DNA of 64,000 nt from Aedoeadaptatus coxii. GTDB lineage: Bacteria; Bacillota; Clostridia; Tissierellales; Peptoniphilaceae. The position numbers and the translations under genes are program-made. Location: NCBI RefSeq assembly GCF_001553115.1, contig NZ_KQ960172.1, positions 148,111 to 212,110 on the forward strand, in the 5' to 3' direction. Below the pieces are notes generated by a model that was not told the origin of the DNA, searched no databases, and saw only the letters and a list, made by a program, of their open reading frames with translations. Within the stretch, counting starts at the first letter, position 1. Every line of letters begins with the position of its first letter. Below are positions 25,474 through 34,835 of this stretch, one piece after another.

Positions 25474-25752
25474 TTATTTATTGACAGATTCTTTAAGTGC
25501 TTTACCTGCGCGGAATACCGGAGCTTTGGAAGCGGGAATCTTAATAACTTCTTCGGGGTTTCTCGGGTTTCTACCTTCACGTGCCTTGCGGTCGCGTACT
25601 TCAAAGGTACCGAAGCCAACTAATTGTACTTTGTCACCGTCGGATAAAGCTTCTTCGATGGTGCTTAAGAAACCGTTTAATGCGTTTTCTGCATCTTTTT
25701 TAGATAAATTGCTTTTTTCTGCAATGCTTGCGATAAGTTCAGATTTGTTCAT
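25474..25752 (-). CDS. hup: HU-family DNA-binding protein
   Basis: The 92-residue histone-like protein shows the full HU pattern: N-terminal helices (MNKSELIASIAEKSNLSKKDAE), GFGTFEVRDRKAREGRNPRNPEE for the DNA-binding arm, and the closing PASKAPVFRAGKALKESVN. It bends and compacts DNA as a dimer. AGGAGGATAATC precedes the ATG. It lies between mazG and rqcP-like genes, a common Firmicute arrangement, and has its own terminator. Confidence 0.97.
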   Translation of the reverse strand: MNKSELIASIAEKSNLSKKDAENALNGFLSTIEEALSDGDKVQLVGFGTFEVRDRKAREGRNPRNPEEVIKIPASKAPVFRAGKALKESVNK

Positions 25753-25769
25753 GATTATCCTCCTAAATT

Positions 25770-27038
25770 TCAGTTTCCTTCTTCTTTGCCGCGAACATCA
25801 TTTTCAAAGGCTTTTAGCGCCACGGAAAAAGACGTTTCCAAATCGATTCCTTCTTCTTGCGCCTCTTTTAAAAGACGAAGCAATTCACGGACATAGCGTT
25901 CTTCGCCGCCATTGACATAGCTTGCGAAAAAGCTATCCATGGAATCTTCCGCCTTACGGAGCATTTTTTGCCCGCGCAAAAGGGCGGGAAGGCCGTGTAA
26001 ATGCTCAAGCTTCTCGGACAAGGTTTTGTTCCCCGTCTCTTCCGCTTTGAGAGCCTCCCAATCGCGGTGACCTTCGCCGAAGACGTGGGGATGGCGATGC
26101 ACCATCTTTTCCACGAGATTCTCGACCACCGTTTCGTATGAAAAAGTACCTTCTTCTTTGGCAAGTTCCGAATGGAAAATAACTTGAAACAGTACGTCGC
26201 CGAGCTCTTCTTCCAAGCGAAAACTATCGCCTGCTGAAATAGCGTAAGCGGCTTCATACGCCTCTTCAATCAAATTGGCTTTCATGCTTTCATGACTTTG
26301 CTCTCTATCCCATGGGCATCCGTCTTTTCCGCGCAATCGCCGAACAAGTCGCATGACATCGCCTGTGGCGACGGCTCGACTACTCTTCGGCACGTATACC
26401 GTCGTTTCAAAGCCGTAGTCGTCGTAGCGATCCAGCATATAAAGCGGACGACGAAGAATGGTTTCCTTCTTCGGATGACCTGCGTGGTTTAGAATGTAGA
26501 CCTCGTGTTCGTCGCCGTAAAAATCGGAGAGAACCAGTTTTACATCGCTTGCGACGCGCCTGTTGTAGACTTGCGTCATAAGCATATCCACGTGTACATC
26601 GATGTCGAGATCGGTGAAGTTGTCGCCGTCAATAAAGCGCAGACCCTCCACGGGATCTTTTTTGACGCCTCGTAAAACGGGCTCGATGAAACTTAAACCG
26701 TCGACAATGTCGATGTGGGGATCGTGTTCCAATAAATAGACCACGGTCTTTTCCGCCACCAAGGGATGGCCCGGAACAAAGTAACTGATCTTACACGTTT
26801 TGGAGCGCTCGATTAAGTCCTCCGCAATGGCGCGGTAGACGGAATCGAAATCCTCCATGGTGTCGTATAAATGATCATAGCACGTATAAGGAATGGCGTG
26901 GGAACGAAAATACTCTACGGCATCGTGATGTTCCGTGCGCAGAAAATTTTCCGAATCGTCTTCAATGGCGGCGATGGCTTCTGCCGTTAAGCCGCTTGCG
27001 TCTGTAGGTCCGAGACCTATAATTCGCAGATTTCCCAT
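25770..27038 (-). CDS. mazG: Tetrapyrrole methylase-MazG fusion (YabN-like NTP pyrophosphohydrolase)
   Basis: The 422-residue protein joins an N-terminal SAM-dependent tetrapyrrole-methylase-like domain (RIIGLGPTDASGLT at the start, VPGHPLVAEKTV near 95) to a MazG domain from about residue 235 (GCPWDREQSHESMKANLIEEAYEAAYAI). The metal-binding acidic pattern is seen in EEAYEA and RLEEELGDVLFQV. MazG hydrolyses (d)NTPs to monophosphates and is thought to clean non-canonical nucleotides; the function of the methylase half is unclear. The same fusion is B. subtilis YabN. It starts the mazG-hup-rqcP-divIC run and has its own promoter. Confidence 0.93.
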   Translation of the reverse strand: MGNLRIIGLGPTDASGLTAEAIAAIEDDSENFLRTEHHDAVEYFRSHAIPYTCYDHLYDTMEDFDSVYRAIAEDLIERSKTCKISYFVPGHPLVAEKTVVYLLEHDPHIDIVDGLSFIEPVLRGVKKDPVEGLRFIDGDNFTDLDIDVHVDMLMTQVYNRRVASDVKLVLSDFYGDEHEVYILNHAGHPKKETILRRPLYMLDRYDDYGFETTVYVPKSSRAVATGDVMRLVRRLRGKDGCPWDREQSHESMKANLIEEAYEAAYAISAGDSFRLEEELGDVLFQVIFHSELAKEEGTFSYETVVENLVEKMVHRHPHVFGEGHRDWEALKAEETGNKTLSEKLEHLHGLPALLRGQKMLRKAEDSMDSFFASYVNGGEERYVRELLRLLKEAQEEGIDLETSFSVALKAFENDVRGKEEGN

Positions 27039-27061
27039 AACGTCCCCCTTTTACCTTTGCT

Positions 27062-27090
27062 ATTGTACTATTCCGCAGCTTTTTTGTCTA
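27062..27090 (-). promoter_or_regulatory. Promoter of mazG
   Basis: -35 TAGACA (27085-27090), 17-base spacer, -10 TACAAT (27062-27067) on the minus strand, about 24 bases before the ATG. Confidence 0.55.
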
Positions 27091-27156
27091 GTCAAATTGC
27101 CATTTTTCCCCTATTTTCAGCCATTTTCCGCTCCAAAAATTTTTACACAAAAAAAA

Positions 27157-27173
27157 GAGCGCTTCTCGCGCTC
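27157..27173 (-). terminator. Rho-independent terminator of the foldase gene
   Basis: GAGCGC/GCGCTC stem with a five-base loop, then seven T on the minus strand, just after the stop at 27183. Confidence 0.9.
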
Positions 27174-27182
27174 CTTTTTAAA

Positions 27183-28244
27183 CTATTTTGAATTATTTTT
27201 GGAATTTTCTGCCTTAGCTTCCGCTTTGGCTTTTCCGTTATTTCCCTTGTTCTTTCCCGAATCTGCGCCTTTTTGGGCTTCTGCTTGTTCTACGGTAACG
27301 GGAATATCTTTAGCGGTATCCACATAGCGTTTCACTTTTGCTTTTTTACGAAGCTTGTCGTTGTGTTCTTTGAAACGTTCTTTAATCATAGCTTCTTTTA
27401 CGGCATCTTTCGACGCTTCAAAGCTGTCGTTGATCTTATCGAGTTTAATAATGTGGTAGCCGAATTGCGTCTTGACGGGATCGCTGATTTCGCCGGGCTT
27501 CATGGAGAATACTTTTTCGTCGAATTCCTTCACCATTTGGCCGGAGCCGAAGCTACCTAAAGAACCGCCGTTTTTAGCCGATTGAGTATCCTTGCTCTTT
27601 TCTTTGGCAAGTTTTGCAAAGTCGGCACCGCCGTCTAATTCTTTTTTAATGGCTTTGGCTTCTTTTTCCGTTTCCACTAAAATGTGGCTGGCTTCTACGG
27701 TTTTAAATTCGTCTTTGTGTTTTTCGTAGTAAGCCTTCATTTCGTCTTCTTTGGGCTCGAGGTCTTTCAGCATCTTTTCTTGATACTTACGCATTAAGAG
27801 ATTGGTGGAAATGTATTCTTTTAATTCGTCCATTCCCATTTTGTTGGCTTCGAGAACTTTTTTGAATTGTTCTTCTCCGCCATACATCTTCTTCATGTTG
27901 TCGAGCTCTTTGTTAACCTCTTCGTCGCTGACGGTGATCTTGTTTTTCTTAGCATCTTGCTTGATAACTTCAAGGCTAATGAGGTTTTCCAAGGTGTTTT
28001 CGCGCATCAGCTCGCCCATGGTTTTTTTGCTGCCGTCTTGAGCTTCTTGTTTTAAGAAGTCTGCACCGTATTGAGCAACGGCTTGTTGCGCTTGAACTTT
28101 GTACTCTCTTTCATAGCGTTCCAAGGGAATATCTTCCCCATTGACCGTAGCCGCTACATTGGCTTTATTGCCGCAACCTGTTAACAGTACCGACGCTGCA
28201 AGGGTTACGATACCGATTTTTTTAATTGTCTTAGAAAATGTCAT
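27183..28244 (-). CDS. prsA: Peptidyl-prolyl cis-trans isomerase lipoprotein (PrsA/SurA-like foldase)
   Basis: The 353-residue protein begins with a lipoprotein signal peptide and lipobox LLTGC (Cys24). A SurA-N-like chaperone region covers about residues 30-175. A parvulin PPIase domain follows at ~175-280 (SHILVETEKEAKAIKKEL, GGSLGSFGSGQMVKEF, TQFGYHIIKL). The tail is rich in Lys, Ala and Asn. It is expected to sit on the outer face of the membrane and help fold secreted proteins. It follows mfd directly but has a consensus -10 (28279-28284) at its start. Confidence 0.93.
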   Translation of the reverse strand: MTFSKTIKKIGIVTLAASVLLTGCGNKANVAATVNGEDIPLERYEREYKVQAQQAVAQYGADFLKQEAQDGSKKTMGELMRENTLENLISLEVIKQDAKKNKITVSDEEVNKELDNMKKMYGGEEQFKKVLEANKMGMDELKEYISTNLLMRKYQEKMLKDLEPKEDEMKAYYEKHKDEFKTVEASHILVETEKEAKAIKKELDGGADFAKLAKEKSKDTQSAKNGGSLGSFGSGQMVKEFDEKVFSMKPGEISDPVKTQFGYHIIKLDKINDSFEASKDAVKEAMIKERFKEHNDKLRKKAKVKRYVDTAKDIPVTVEQAEAQKGADSGKNKGNNGKAKAEAKAENSKNNSK

Positions 28245-28278
28245 AACTGTCCTTTCTTTCTTTTTATATTTCCTGTTT

Positions 28279-28284
28279 ATTATA
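28279..28284 (-). promoter_or_regulatory. -10 box of the PrsA-like gene
   Basis: TATAAT on the minus strand, 34 bases before the ATG at 28244, just after the mfd stop. A clear -35 is not seen within the mfd end. Confidence 0.4.
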
Positions 28285-28292
28285 ACAAGTAA

Positions 28293-31200
28293 TTATGGTT
28301 TGCGTGTGTGGGTTTTGTGTATTTTCATCAGCTCTAAAAGTTTTTCAAGGGCATCGAGGGGCTCTTCCTTCGCCGTAAGGGTAATGGTCGCCCGCTCGCC
28401 GAAGCCGAAAACCACTTTTTTTCCAAAGACGCTCGTTATCTCGTTCATAAGGGCGAGGGGGAGTTCGTAGCCTTCCAAAAATTCCAGGATGTAATCGTCC
28501 TTTTTTTGCTGCACCGTTTCCACTTGAAGAGTGGATGCCATGTGGCGAATTTTTGAAAGATGAATTAATTGCAACACGGGCTTCGGCGGATCGGAGAAGC
28601 GGTCGATGAGCTCGTCGATCATATCCCGCTCGTCTTCATCGTCTGCAATAACGGCGATTTTACGGTACATTTCCATACGCTGACTTTCGTCTTGAATGTA
28701 ATGTTTGGGAATGTAGGAATCAATGAGCACATCCATAGTGGTATCCGCCGTTTCCACATCCTCTTCTCCCTTGGCGCGGCTGACGGCTTGGCGCAGGAAT
28801 TTAATATAGAGATCGTAGCCGATGGCATTCATATGGCCGTGTTGGCTTTCCCCTAAAATATTTCCCGAACCGCGAATCTCTAAATCCCGCATGGCTATTT
28901 TATAGCCACTGCCGAATTCCGTAAATTCGCGAATGGCGGCGAGCCGTTTTTCCGCCACCTCCGAAATGCTGGCATCCCGCCGGTAGGTGAAGTACGCGTA
29001 TGCCATGCGATTGCTCCGTCCGATACGGCCTCGTAGTTGATAAAGTTGGGAAAGGCCCAAGCGGTTCGCCTCCCACACGATCATGGTATTGGCATTGGCC
29101 ACGTCCATTCCCGTCTCGATAATCGTCGAGCAAAGGAGGACGTCGATGTCGTGTTCCACAAATTGGAGCATGGTGTTTTCCAGCTCTCGCTCGCCCATTT
29201 GCCCGTTGGCCATGGCGAAGAGCGCCTCGGGCACCAGTTCCCGTAAATCTGCGAGGATCTTTTCCATGGATTGCACGCGATTGTAGACGAAGTAAACCTG
29301 TCCGCCTCGATCCAATTCTTTTAAAATCGCCTCTCTTACCATCATGGGATTGTATTCCACCACGTAGGTTTGCACGGGGAAACGCTCTTGAGGCGGCTCC
29401 TCGATCACCGACATATCCCGAATGCCGGCGAGGGACATTTGCAGCGTCCTGGGAATAGGCGTCGCCGTTAAGGTAAGAGTATCCACATTTTCTTTTAACA
29501 ACTTCAGCTTTTCTTTATGACGGACGCCGAAACGTTGTTCTTCGTCGATAATTAATAGCCCTAAATCTTTAAACTGAACATCTTTTGAAAGCAGACGATG
29601 GGTTCCTACGACAATATCCACGCTGCCGTTTCGTATGGCTTCGAGATCCCGCTTTTGTTCTTTCGCCGAACGAAAGCGACTTAAGAGGGCGGTTCGCAAG
29701 GCGAAGTCGTTAAATCGCTCCCGCATGGTGTTGTAGTGTTGCTGAGCGAGAATGGTCGTAGGTACGAGAAAGGCCACTTGCTTTCCGTCGAGCACCGCCT
29801 TAAAGGCCGCGCGAAGGGCGACTTCCGTCTTGCCGTAGCCTACGTCGGCGCAGAGCAGGCGATCCATGGGCTTGTCCTCTTCCATATCCTGTTTAATTTC
29901 CTCGGCGGCGAGAAGCTGGCCGTCGGTTTCTTCAAATTGGAAAGAATCCTCGAATTCTTTTTGCCAAGGCTGATCGGCACTGAACGCAAAGCCCTTAACA
30001 TCTTCCCGCTTTGAATACAGGCGAATTAAATCTTCCGCCATTTCTTCCACGCTGCGCTTCGCCTTCGCCTTGGTATTGCGCCAGGTTTGCGTGTTGAGGC
30101 GGTTGATTTTCGGCGGCGCATCGTCGCTTGCGATGTAGCGGTGGATAAGGGAAAGCTGATCCATGGGTAAAAAGAGCTTGTCCCCGTCTTTATACATAAG
30201 GGAAATGTAATCCCTCTGTACGTTTTGTACTTCGAGATTGGTAGTGCCCAAAAATTTCCCGATCCCGTGGGTTTCGTGAACGACGTAATCTCCTACGTGA
30301 AGGGTGCCGAGATCGATGACGTCTCGCTTTTTCTTTCGCTTCTTTTGCCGCTTAAAATCACCGAAAATTTCCGTGGAGTTTAAAAGCACGAAGCGCTCGT
30401 GTTCAAATTCAAAGCCGCCGTGTACGTGGCCCTCGTCCACTTGAATGACGCTGGGCTTTAATTCACCTGTAATGGGGGTAGTGGCAAAGCCCATATCTTC
30501 CAAGGTTTTAATGAGCCGCTCCGTCTTTTCTTCGCTGCCGCCTAATAAGACGATGGTGTAATCTTCTTCGATGTAGCGCTGAATTTCTTCTTTGAAAATT
30601 CGGAGCCTTCCGCCGAAACTGGTGACGGTTTTAATGTGGAAATTGGCGACTTCTTTTAGATCTACGCTCTCCTTACTGCGCACAATATGGCTGGAAAGCA
30701 CGGTGTCGAATCGGAAAAGATCCCGTTTGACGGCATCGTAATCGATTTGAATTTTTAAATGGGATTTTAAAATTTCACCGGCGTCGGCGAGATCCGTCAA
30801 CGTGTCCACCAAGGAAAGTTCCTGCTTTTGGGCGATTTCATCCATGCGGCGAGGCTCGTCCAAAAAGACGATGGGCTCTTCGGCAAAATAATCGATGACG
30901 CTTGCCCGATCCTCTTTCGGTATATAGGGCAAAAATAAATCCGTATGGCTTACGCGCTCGCCAGTTCCCAAGCCTTCAATAAGAGGCTTGAATTTTTCCA
31001 TCGCCCGCTCTTTCGACACGAGGGAAAGTCTGTCGGTTTTTTCCAGATCTTTCTCGATGCCCTTCGATACGATCTCGCGAAGGCGTTCATCCAGAATAAT
31101 GTCATGGACGGGAAATATATCCGCGGAGTCCACGCCCTCTACAGAACGCTGGGTCTTGCTGTCGAACAGGCGAATAGAATCCACTTCCACGTCGAAAAAT

Positions 31201-31781
31201 TCGATACGACAGGGAAGATTTCCCGGCGGATAAATATCGACGATGCCGCCGCGCACGGAAAACTGACCCATGCCCTCGACGAAATCCACGCGCTGATAGC
31301 CTGCCGTAGCAAGGCGCGCCATGAGGTCGTCGATTTCCATACTTTTCCCTACTTTTAGGGTAAAGGATGCATTTTTTAAGTAGTGGGGCTTTAAGAAAAT
31401 ACCGCCGAGAGCCTCCGGTGTAGTGACGATGATTTTCCCTTCCCCATTTAACATGGCCTGTAGGGTTTGAAGGCGACGGGCTAAAAGTTCATGGCTTCCG
31501 GCATCGCGCTGAAAAAAGAAAAGCTCGCGGGCAGCCAAGTGGTACACGCCGCCCTCTGCAAAGTAACTTAAATCTTCCACGAGCTTCGTCGCCCTTGCCA
31601 AATCCCATGTTACGAGTAAAACCGGGCGTTTACATTCTTCTTTCACGGTTTCCGCAAAAGGCGCGATCACCTGCTCCGGCAAACCGTAAACGCCGATGGG
31701 CGTCTCCCGATCCTTTAAGCAGTTTAAAACCCGTCGGAAAGAAGGATTCGCTTTTAATAATTCATGGTAAATACTCGTCAT
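28293..31781 (-). CDS. mfd: Transcription-repair coupling factor Mfd
   Basis: The 1162-residue protein has the full Mfd layout. A UvrB-like N-terminal region comes first. The RNA-polymerase-interacting domain lies around 490-560 (LHVGDYVVHETHGIGKFLG). The RecG-like translocase follows (GYGKTEVALRAAFKAVLDG as motif I, IIDEEQRFG as motif II, TATPIPRTLQMS as motif III, QLRGRIGRS as motif VI). The C-terminal TRCF domain closes the protein. It displaces RNA polymerase stalled at DNA lesions and recruits UvrA. The ATG at 31781 follows AGGAGG by five bases; an upstream in-frame ATG (31805) lies within the pth terminator and is rejected. Confidence 0.97.
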   Translation of the reverse strand: MTSIYHELLKANPSFRRVLNCLKDRETPIGVYGLPEQVIAPFAETVKEECKRPVLLVTWDLARATKLVEDLSYFAEGGVYHLAARELFFFQRDAGSHELLARRLQTLQAMLNGEGKIIVTTPEALGGIFLKPHYLKNASFTLKVGKSMEIDDLMARLATAGYQRVDFVEGMGQFSVRGGIVDIYPPGNLPCRIEFFDVEVDSIRLFDSKTQRSVEGVDSADIFPVHDIILDERLREIVSKGIEKDLEKTDRLSLVSKERAMEKFKPLIEGLGTGERVSHTDLFLPYIPKEDRASVIDYFAEEPIVFLDEPRRMDEIAQKQELSLVDTLTDLADAGEILKSHLKIQIDYDAVKRDLFRFDTVLSSHIVRSKESVDLKEVANFHIKTVTSFGGRLRIFKEEIQRYIEEDYTIVLLGGSEEKTERLIKTLEDMGFATTPITGELKPSVIQVDEGHVHGGFEFEHERFVLLNSTEIFGDFKRQKKRKKKRDVIDLGTLHVGDYVVHETHGIGKFLGTTNLEVQNVQRDYISLMYKDGDKLFLPMDQLSLIHRYIASDDAPPKINRLNTQTWRNTKAKAKRSVEEMAEDLIRLYSKREDVKGFAFSADQPWQKEFEDSFQFEETDGQLLAAEEIKQDMEEDKPMDRLLCADVGYGKTEVALRAAFKAVLDGKQVAFLVPTTILAQQHYNTMRERFNDFALRTALLSRFRSAKEQKRDLEAIRNGSVDIVVGTHRLLSKDVQFKDLGLLIIDEEQRFGVRHKEKLKLLKENVDTLTLTATPIPRTLQMSLAGIRDMSVIEEPPQERFPVQTYVVEYNPMMVREAILKELDRGGQVYFVYNRVQSMEKILADLRELVPEALFAMANGQMGERELENTMLQFVEHDIDVLLCSTIIETGMDVANANTMIVWEANRLGLSQLYQLRGRIGRSNRMAYAYFTYRRDASISEVAEKRLAAIREFTEFGSGYKIAMRDLEIRGSGNILGESQHGHMNAIGYDLYIKFLRQAVSRAKGEEDVETADTTMDVLIDSYIPKHYIQDESQRMEMYRKIAVIADDEDERDMIDELIDRFSDPPKPVLQLIHLSKIRHMASTLQVETVQQKKDDYILEFLEGYELPLALMNEITSVFGKKVVFGFGERATITLTAKEEPLDALEKLLELMKIHKTHTRKP

Positions 31782-31795
31782 AATGCCTCCTAAAA

Positions 31796-31819
31796 AGCAG
31801 CCCAATTCCTTGAGCTGCT
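31796..31819 (-). terminator. Terminator between pth and mfd
   Basis: AGCAGCTCAA, GGAA loop, TTGGGCTGCT (one wobble), then TTTTA on the minus strand, two bases after the pth stop. mfd must be read through this or from an unseen promoter. Confidence 0.85.
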
Positions 31820-31821
31820 TC

Positions 31822-32382
31822 CTATTTCCCGTTCCAGGAATTCATGGCGCTGTCGATGCCCTCTTTTAAAAAGCTGAGCGTCGCACCTTTCGCCTTTTCC
31901 AATGTCTCGTCCATGACGGGAATTTCTTCTTTTGAAAAACCGGACAACACGAAATCCGCCAAATCCATATGGGGATTTTTCTTTCCTACGGCGATTTTCA
32001 GCCTTGGAAATTGATCCGATTGAATCTGATAAATAATGGACTTCAGTCCGTTGTGCGTGCCGGCGCTGCCGGATTTACGTAAGCGCACAGTGCCGAATTC
32101 GATGTCGATGTCGTCTACTAAGACAAGGACTTCCTCCGGCGCAATTTTAAAGTATTGCATACACTCCCGCACCGATTGTCCGCTTTCATTCATATACGTC
32201 ATGGGCTTTAAGAGGCGCACCTTTTTTCCGAGGATGCGCCCCTCGCCGTAAAGCCCTTTAAATTTAATGGTGTTGACCGGAATGGATAAATGATCCGCCA
32301 CGCGATCCAATGCCATAAAGCCCACATTATGGCGCGTGTTTTGATAGCGATCTCCGGGATTACCGAGTCCTACGATCAGCAT
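31822..32382 (-). CDS. pth: Peptidyl-tRNA hydrolase
   Basis: The 186-residue enzyme has the Pth fold signatures: MLIVGLGNPGDRYQNTRHNVGF at the N terminus (catalytic His in TRHNVGF), LLKPMTYMNESGQSV, and VLVDDIDIEFGTVRLRKSGSAGTHNGLKS. It releases tRNA from peptidyl-tRNA that drops off the ribosome. The start at 32382 begins the conserved sequence one base after the prs stop; a longer in-frame extension to 32448 would run inside prs and is rejected. Order glmU-prs-pth-mfd matches Bacillus. Confidence 0.96.
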   Translation of the reverse strand: MLIVGLGNPGDRYQNTRHNVGFMALDRVADHLSIPVNTIKFKGLYGEGRILGKKVRLLKPMTYMNESGQSVRECMQYFKIAPEEVLVLVDDIDIEFGTVRLRKSGSAGTHNGLKSIIYQIQSDQFPRLKIAVGKKNPHMDLADFVLSGFSKEEIPVMDETLEKAKGATLSFLKEGIDSAMNSWNGK

Positions 32383-32383
32383 C

Positions 32384-33340
32384 TTATGCTTCTTCGAAGA
32401 TCTTGCTAATGGATTTATCCGTATTGACGCGGCGAATAGCCGTTGCAAGAATAGGCGCTACGGTAACGACGTCGATTTTGTCGATATGTTTTTCCGGCGG
32501 AAGGGCGATGGTATCGGTGATGACGAATTTTTCCATAAGGGATCCGTCGATACGTTCGATGGCGGGGCCGGAAAGGACGCCGTGGGTTGCGCAGCCGTAA
32601 ATATTGCGGGCGCCGTATTTGCGAAGGGCATCGGCGGCTTTGCACACCGTGCCCGCCGTGTCGATAATGTCGTCGACTAAAATGCAGTCCTTGCCCTCGA
32701 TGGAACCGATGACGTTCATAACCACATTTTCATTAGCCTTCGGCCGTCTCTTTTCGATAATGGCAATGGGCGCGCCGTTAAGTTCTTCCGCGAATTTACG
32801 AGTTCTAGATACGCCGCCTAAATCGGGGCTGACAGCGACGATGTTCGAGGTGTCGATATTTTCCTTAAAATACTTTGCAAGATAGGGAATCGCCGTCAAA
32901 TGATCTACGGGAATGTCGAAGTAGCCTTGAATTTGTCCGGCGTGGAGATCCATACAGATCACGCGATCGGCGCCGGCTTTTGTCATTAAATTGGCCACGA
33001 GTTTCGCCGTAATAGGCTCTCTCGCCTTTACCTTGCGATCTTGACGCGCGTAGCCGTAATAGGGCACGACGGCGTTAATGCGACCGGCAGAGGCCCGTTT
33101 TAATGCGTCGATTAAGATTAAAAGCTCCATCAAGTGATCGTTCACCGGCCCGGAAGTGGGTTGGATGACGAATACATCCTTGCCGCGAACGGAATCCATA
33201 ATGTCGATGGAAATTTCTCCGTCGCTAAATTGATTCACCGTACACCCTGCCAAAGGAATTTCCAAATCCTTACAAATCTTGTCGACGAGATCCGGGTTGG
33301 AGTTTCCGGAAATAATGACGATGTCTCCGTGATTAGCCAT
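32384..33340 (-). CDS. prs: Ribose-phosphate pyrophosphokinase (PRPP synthetase)
   Basis: The 318-residue class I enzyme makes PRPP from ribose 5-phosphate and ATP for purine, pyrimidine, His and Trp synthesis. Visible motifs are the N-terminal SGNSNPDL and FSDGEISI, VVPYYGYARQDRK, MDLHAGQIQGYF, and the PRPP-binding loop DCILVDDIIDTAGTV. The ATG at 33340 is preceded by AAAGGAT; the upstream in-frame extension lies in glmU. It begins immediately after the glmU stop (one base between). Confidence 0.97.
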   Translation of the reverse strand: MANHGDIVIISGNSNPDLVDKICKDLEIPLAGCTVNQFSDGEISIDIMDSVRGKDVFVIQPTSGPVNDHLMELLILIDALKRASAGRINAVVPYYGYARQDRKVKAREPITAKLVANLMTKAGADRVICMDLHAGQIQGYFDIPVDHLTAIPYLAKYFKENIDTSNIVAVSPDLGGVSRTRKFAEELNGAPIAIIEKRRPKANENVVMNVIGSIEGKDCILVDDIIDTAGTVCKAADALRKYGARNIYGCATHGVLSGPAIERIDGSLMEKFVITDTIALPPEKHIDKIDVVTVAPILATAIRRVNTDKSISKIFEEA

Positions 33341-33341
33341 A

Positions 33342-34715
33342 TTAGCGATCCTTTCTTTTTGCCCATCCGGGAATGTTTCTTTGTTCACTACGTTCTACGG
33401 CGAGGGCGCCGTCTTCCACTTTTTTAGTAATGGTACTGCCGGCGGCCACATAGCCTTCTCTTCCTACAGATACAGGCGCCACTAAATTGGAATTGGAACC
33501 GATAAAGGCGCCGTCTCCTACGACGGTTTCAAATTTTTCCTTGCCATTGTAGTTACAGAAAATAACGCCGCAACCGATATTGACGTTTTTCCCCACATTG
33601 CCATCGCCGATGTAGGCGAGGTGGCCGGCTTTTGTGCCTTCTCCTACGTGGGATTTCTTCACTTCCACAAAGTTTCCGATGTGCACGTCTTTTTCCAACA
33701 CGCTGTTCGGTCTTAAATGGGCGAAGGGTCCGATGGTCACATTGTCGCCGACGTGGGATTCTTCGATAACGGAATTGTCGATGACGACGCCGTTTTCGAT
33801 GCGACTGTTGCTGATTCTCGAAATGCCGCGAATGTAACATTGCGCGCCGATAGACGTATTGCCTTCCAGATGAACGCCGGGATCCAAAACCGTGTCTCTG
33901 CCGATGGTAACGTCGAAATCTACCATCGTCGCTTCCGGGTTTAAGAAGGTGACGCCGTTTTCCATGTGCATTTGATTGATGCGACGACGCATAATGTGTT
34001 CGCATTTCGCCAATTGAACGCGGGAATTAATGCCGAGCATTTCCTCTTCATTGCCGATGGTATAGCCGCCGATGCTCTTTCCTTTTTCTCTTAAAAGGGC
34101 GATGACGTCGGTTAAGTAAAGTTCGCTTTGGCTGTTGTTCGTGCTTAAATTGCCGATGTTTTCTTTTAAGGCGCTTCCCTTAAAGGCGAAGATGCCCGTA
34201 TTCACTTCCGTAATGGCTTTTTCTTTATCGCTTGCATCTTTTTCTTCCACGATGCCCGAAATATTCGAATCTTGTCCGCGAATAATGCGGCCGTATCCGA
34301 AGGGATCGCTTACGATGGCGGTTAATACACAGCCGTCATAATCGTGGGACGTGGCGTAATCGATAAATTTGCCGATGGTCTCCTGGCGGAAAAGGGGTGT
34401 GTCCCCGGTTAGAATAAAGACCATGTCCTCATCGCTAAATTCGTCCATGGCACATTTCACGGCATACCCCGTGCCGTAGGGAATGCCCTCGCCTACTTTT
34501 TGTTCGATGCAGATTACATCGTCGTTTTTAAAACGCTTTATAACTTCTTCTTTTTTGTGACCTACGATGACGACGGTTTTGTCGATTTCGTTGGCCTTGC
34601 AGTTGTCGACTACATAACTCAAAATAGCCTTCCCTGCAACCTGATGCAGCACCTTGGGCATGGAGGATTTCATCCTCGTGCCTTCGCCTGCCGCTAAAAT
34701 AATTGATACATTCAC
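33342..34715 (-). CDS. glmU: Bifunctional UDP-N-acetylglucosamine pyrophosphorylase / glucosamine-1-phosphate N-acetyltransferase
   Basis: The 457-residue enzyme makes UDP-GlcNAc for peptidoglycan. The N-terminal uridyltransferase domain starts SIILAAGEGTRMKSSMPK with the Gly-rich pyrophosphorylase motif. From about residue 245 the protein is built of left-handed beta-helix hexapeptides (for example IGAQCYIRG, IGNFVEVKKSHVGEGTKAGHLAYIGDGNVG). The catalytic-His region of the acetyltransferase is present (THAG-equivalent KAGHLAYIGD). The start is GTG at 34715, with GAGTGAGGTG upstream. It is the first gene of glmU-prs-pth and has a strong promoter. Confidence 0.96.
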   Translation of the reverse strand: MNVSIILAAGEGTRMKSSMPKVLHQVAGKAILSYVVDNCKANEIDKTVVIVGHKKEEVIKRFKNDDVICIEQKVGEGIPYGTGYAVKCAMDEFSDEDMVFILTGDTPLFRQETIGKFIDYATSHDYDGCVLTAIVSDPFGYGRIIRGQDSNISGIVEEKDASDKEKAITEVNTGIFAFKGSALKENIGNLSTNNSQSELYLTDVIALLREKGKSIGGYTIGNEEEMLGINSRVQLAKCEHIMRRRINQMHMENGVTFLNPEATMVDFDVTIGRDTVLDPGVHLEGNTSIGAQCYIRGISRISNSRIENGVVIDNSVIEESHVGDNVTIGPFAHLRPNSVLEKDVHIGNFVEVKKSHVGEGTKAGHLAYIGDGNVGKNVNIGCGVIFCNYNGKEKFETVVGDGAFIGSNSNLVAPVSVGREGYVAAGSTITKKVEDGALAVERSEQRNIPGWAKRKDR

Positions 34716-34747
34716 GCTTACACCTCACTCGTAATCGTTCTCACACT

Positions 34748-34776
34748 ATTATAACGGACTGAGCACGTTCCCTCAA
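34748..34776 (-). promoter_or_regulatory. Promoter of glmU
   Basis: -35 TTGAGG (34771-34776), 17-base spacer, -10 TATAAT (34748-34753) on the minus strand, immediately after the hydF terminator. Confidence 0.75.
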
Positions 34777-34790
34777 CAAGAGCGACGAAA

Positions 34791-34832
34791 AAGGCAGTTG
34801 CCTTTGCCGTTACGGCGCGGGCAATCTGCCTT
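34791..34832 (-). terminator. Rho-independent terminator of the hyd maturation operon
   Basis: AAGGCAGATTGCC and GGCAACTGCCTT pair (one bulge) around an inner GCCGTAACGGC hairpin, then TTTTT on the minus strand, after the hydF stop. Confidence 0.85.
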
Positions 34833-34835
34833 GTT

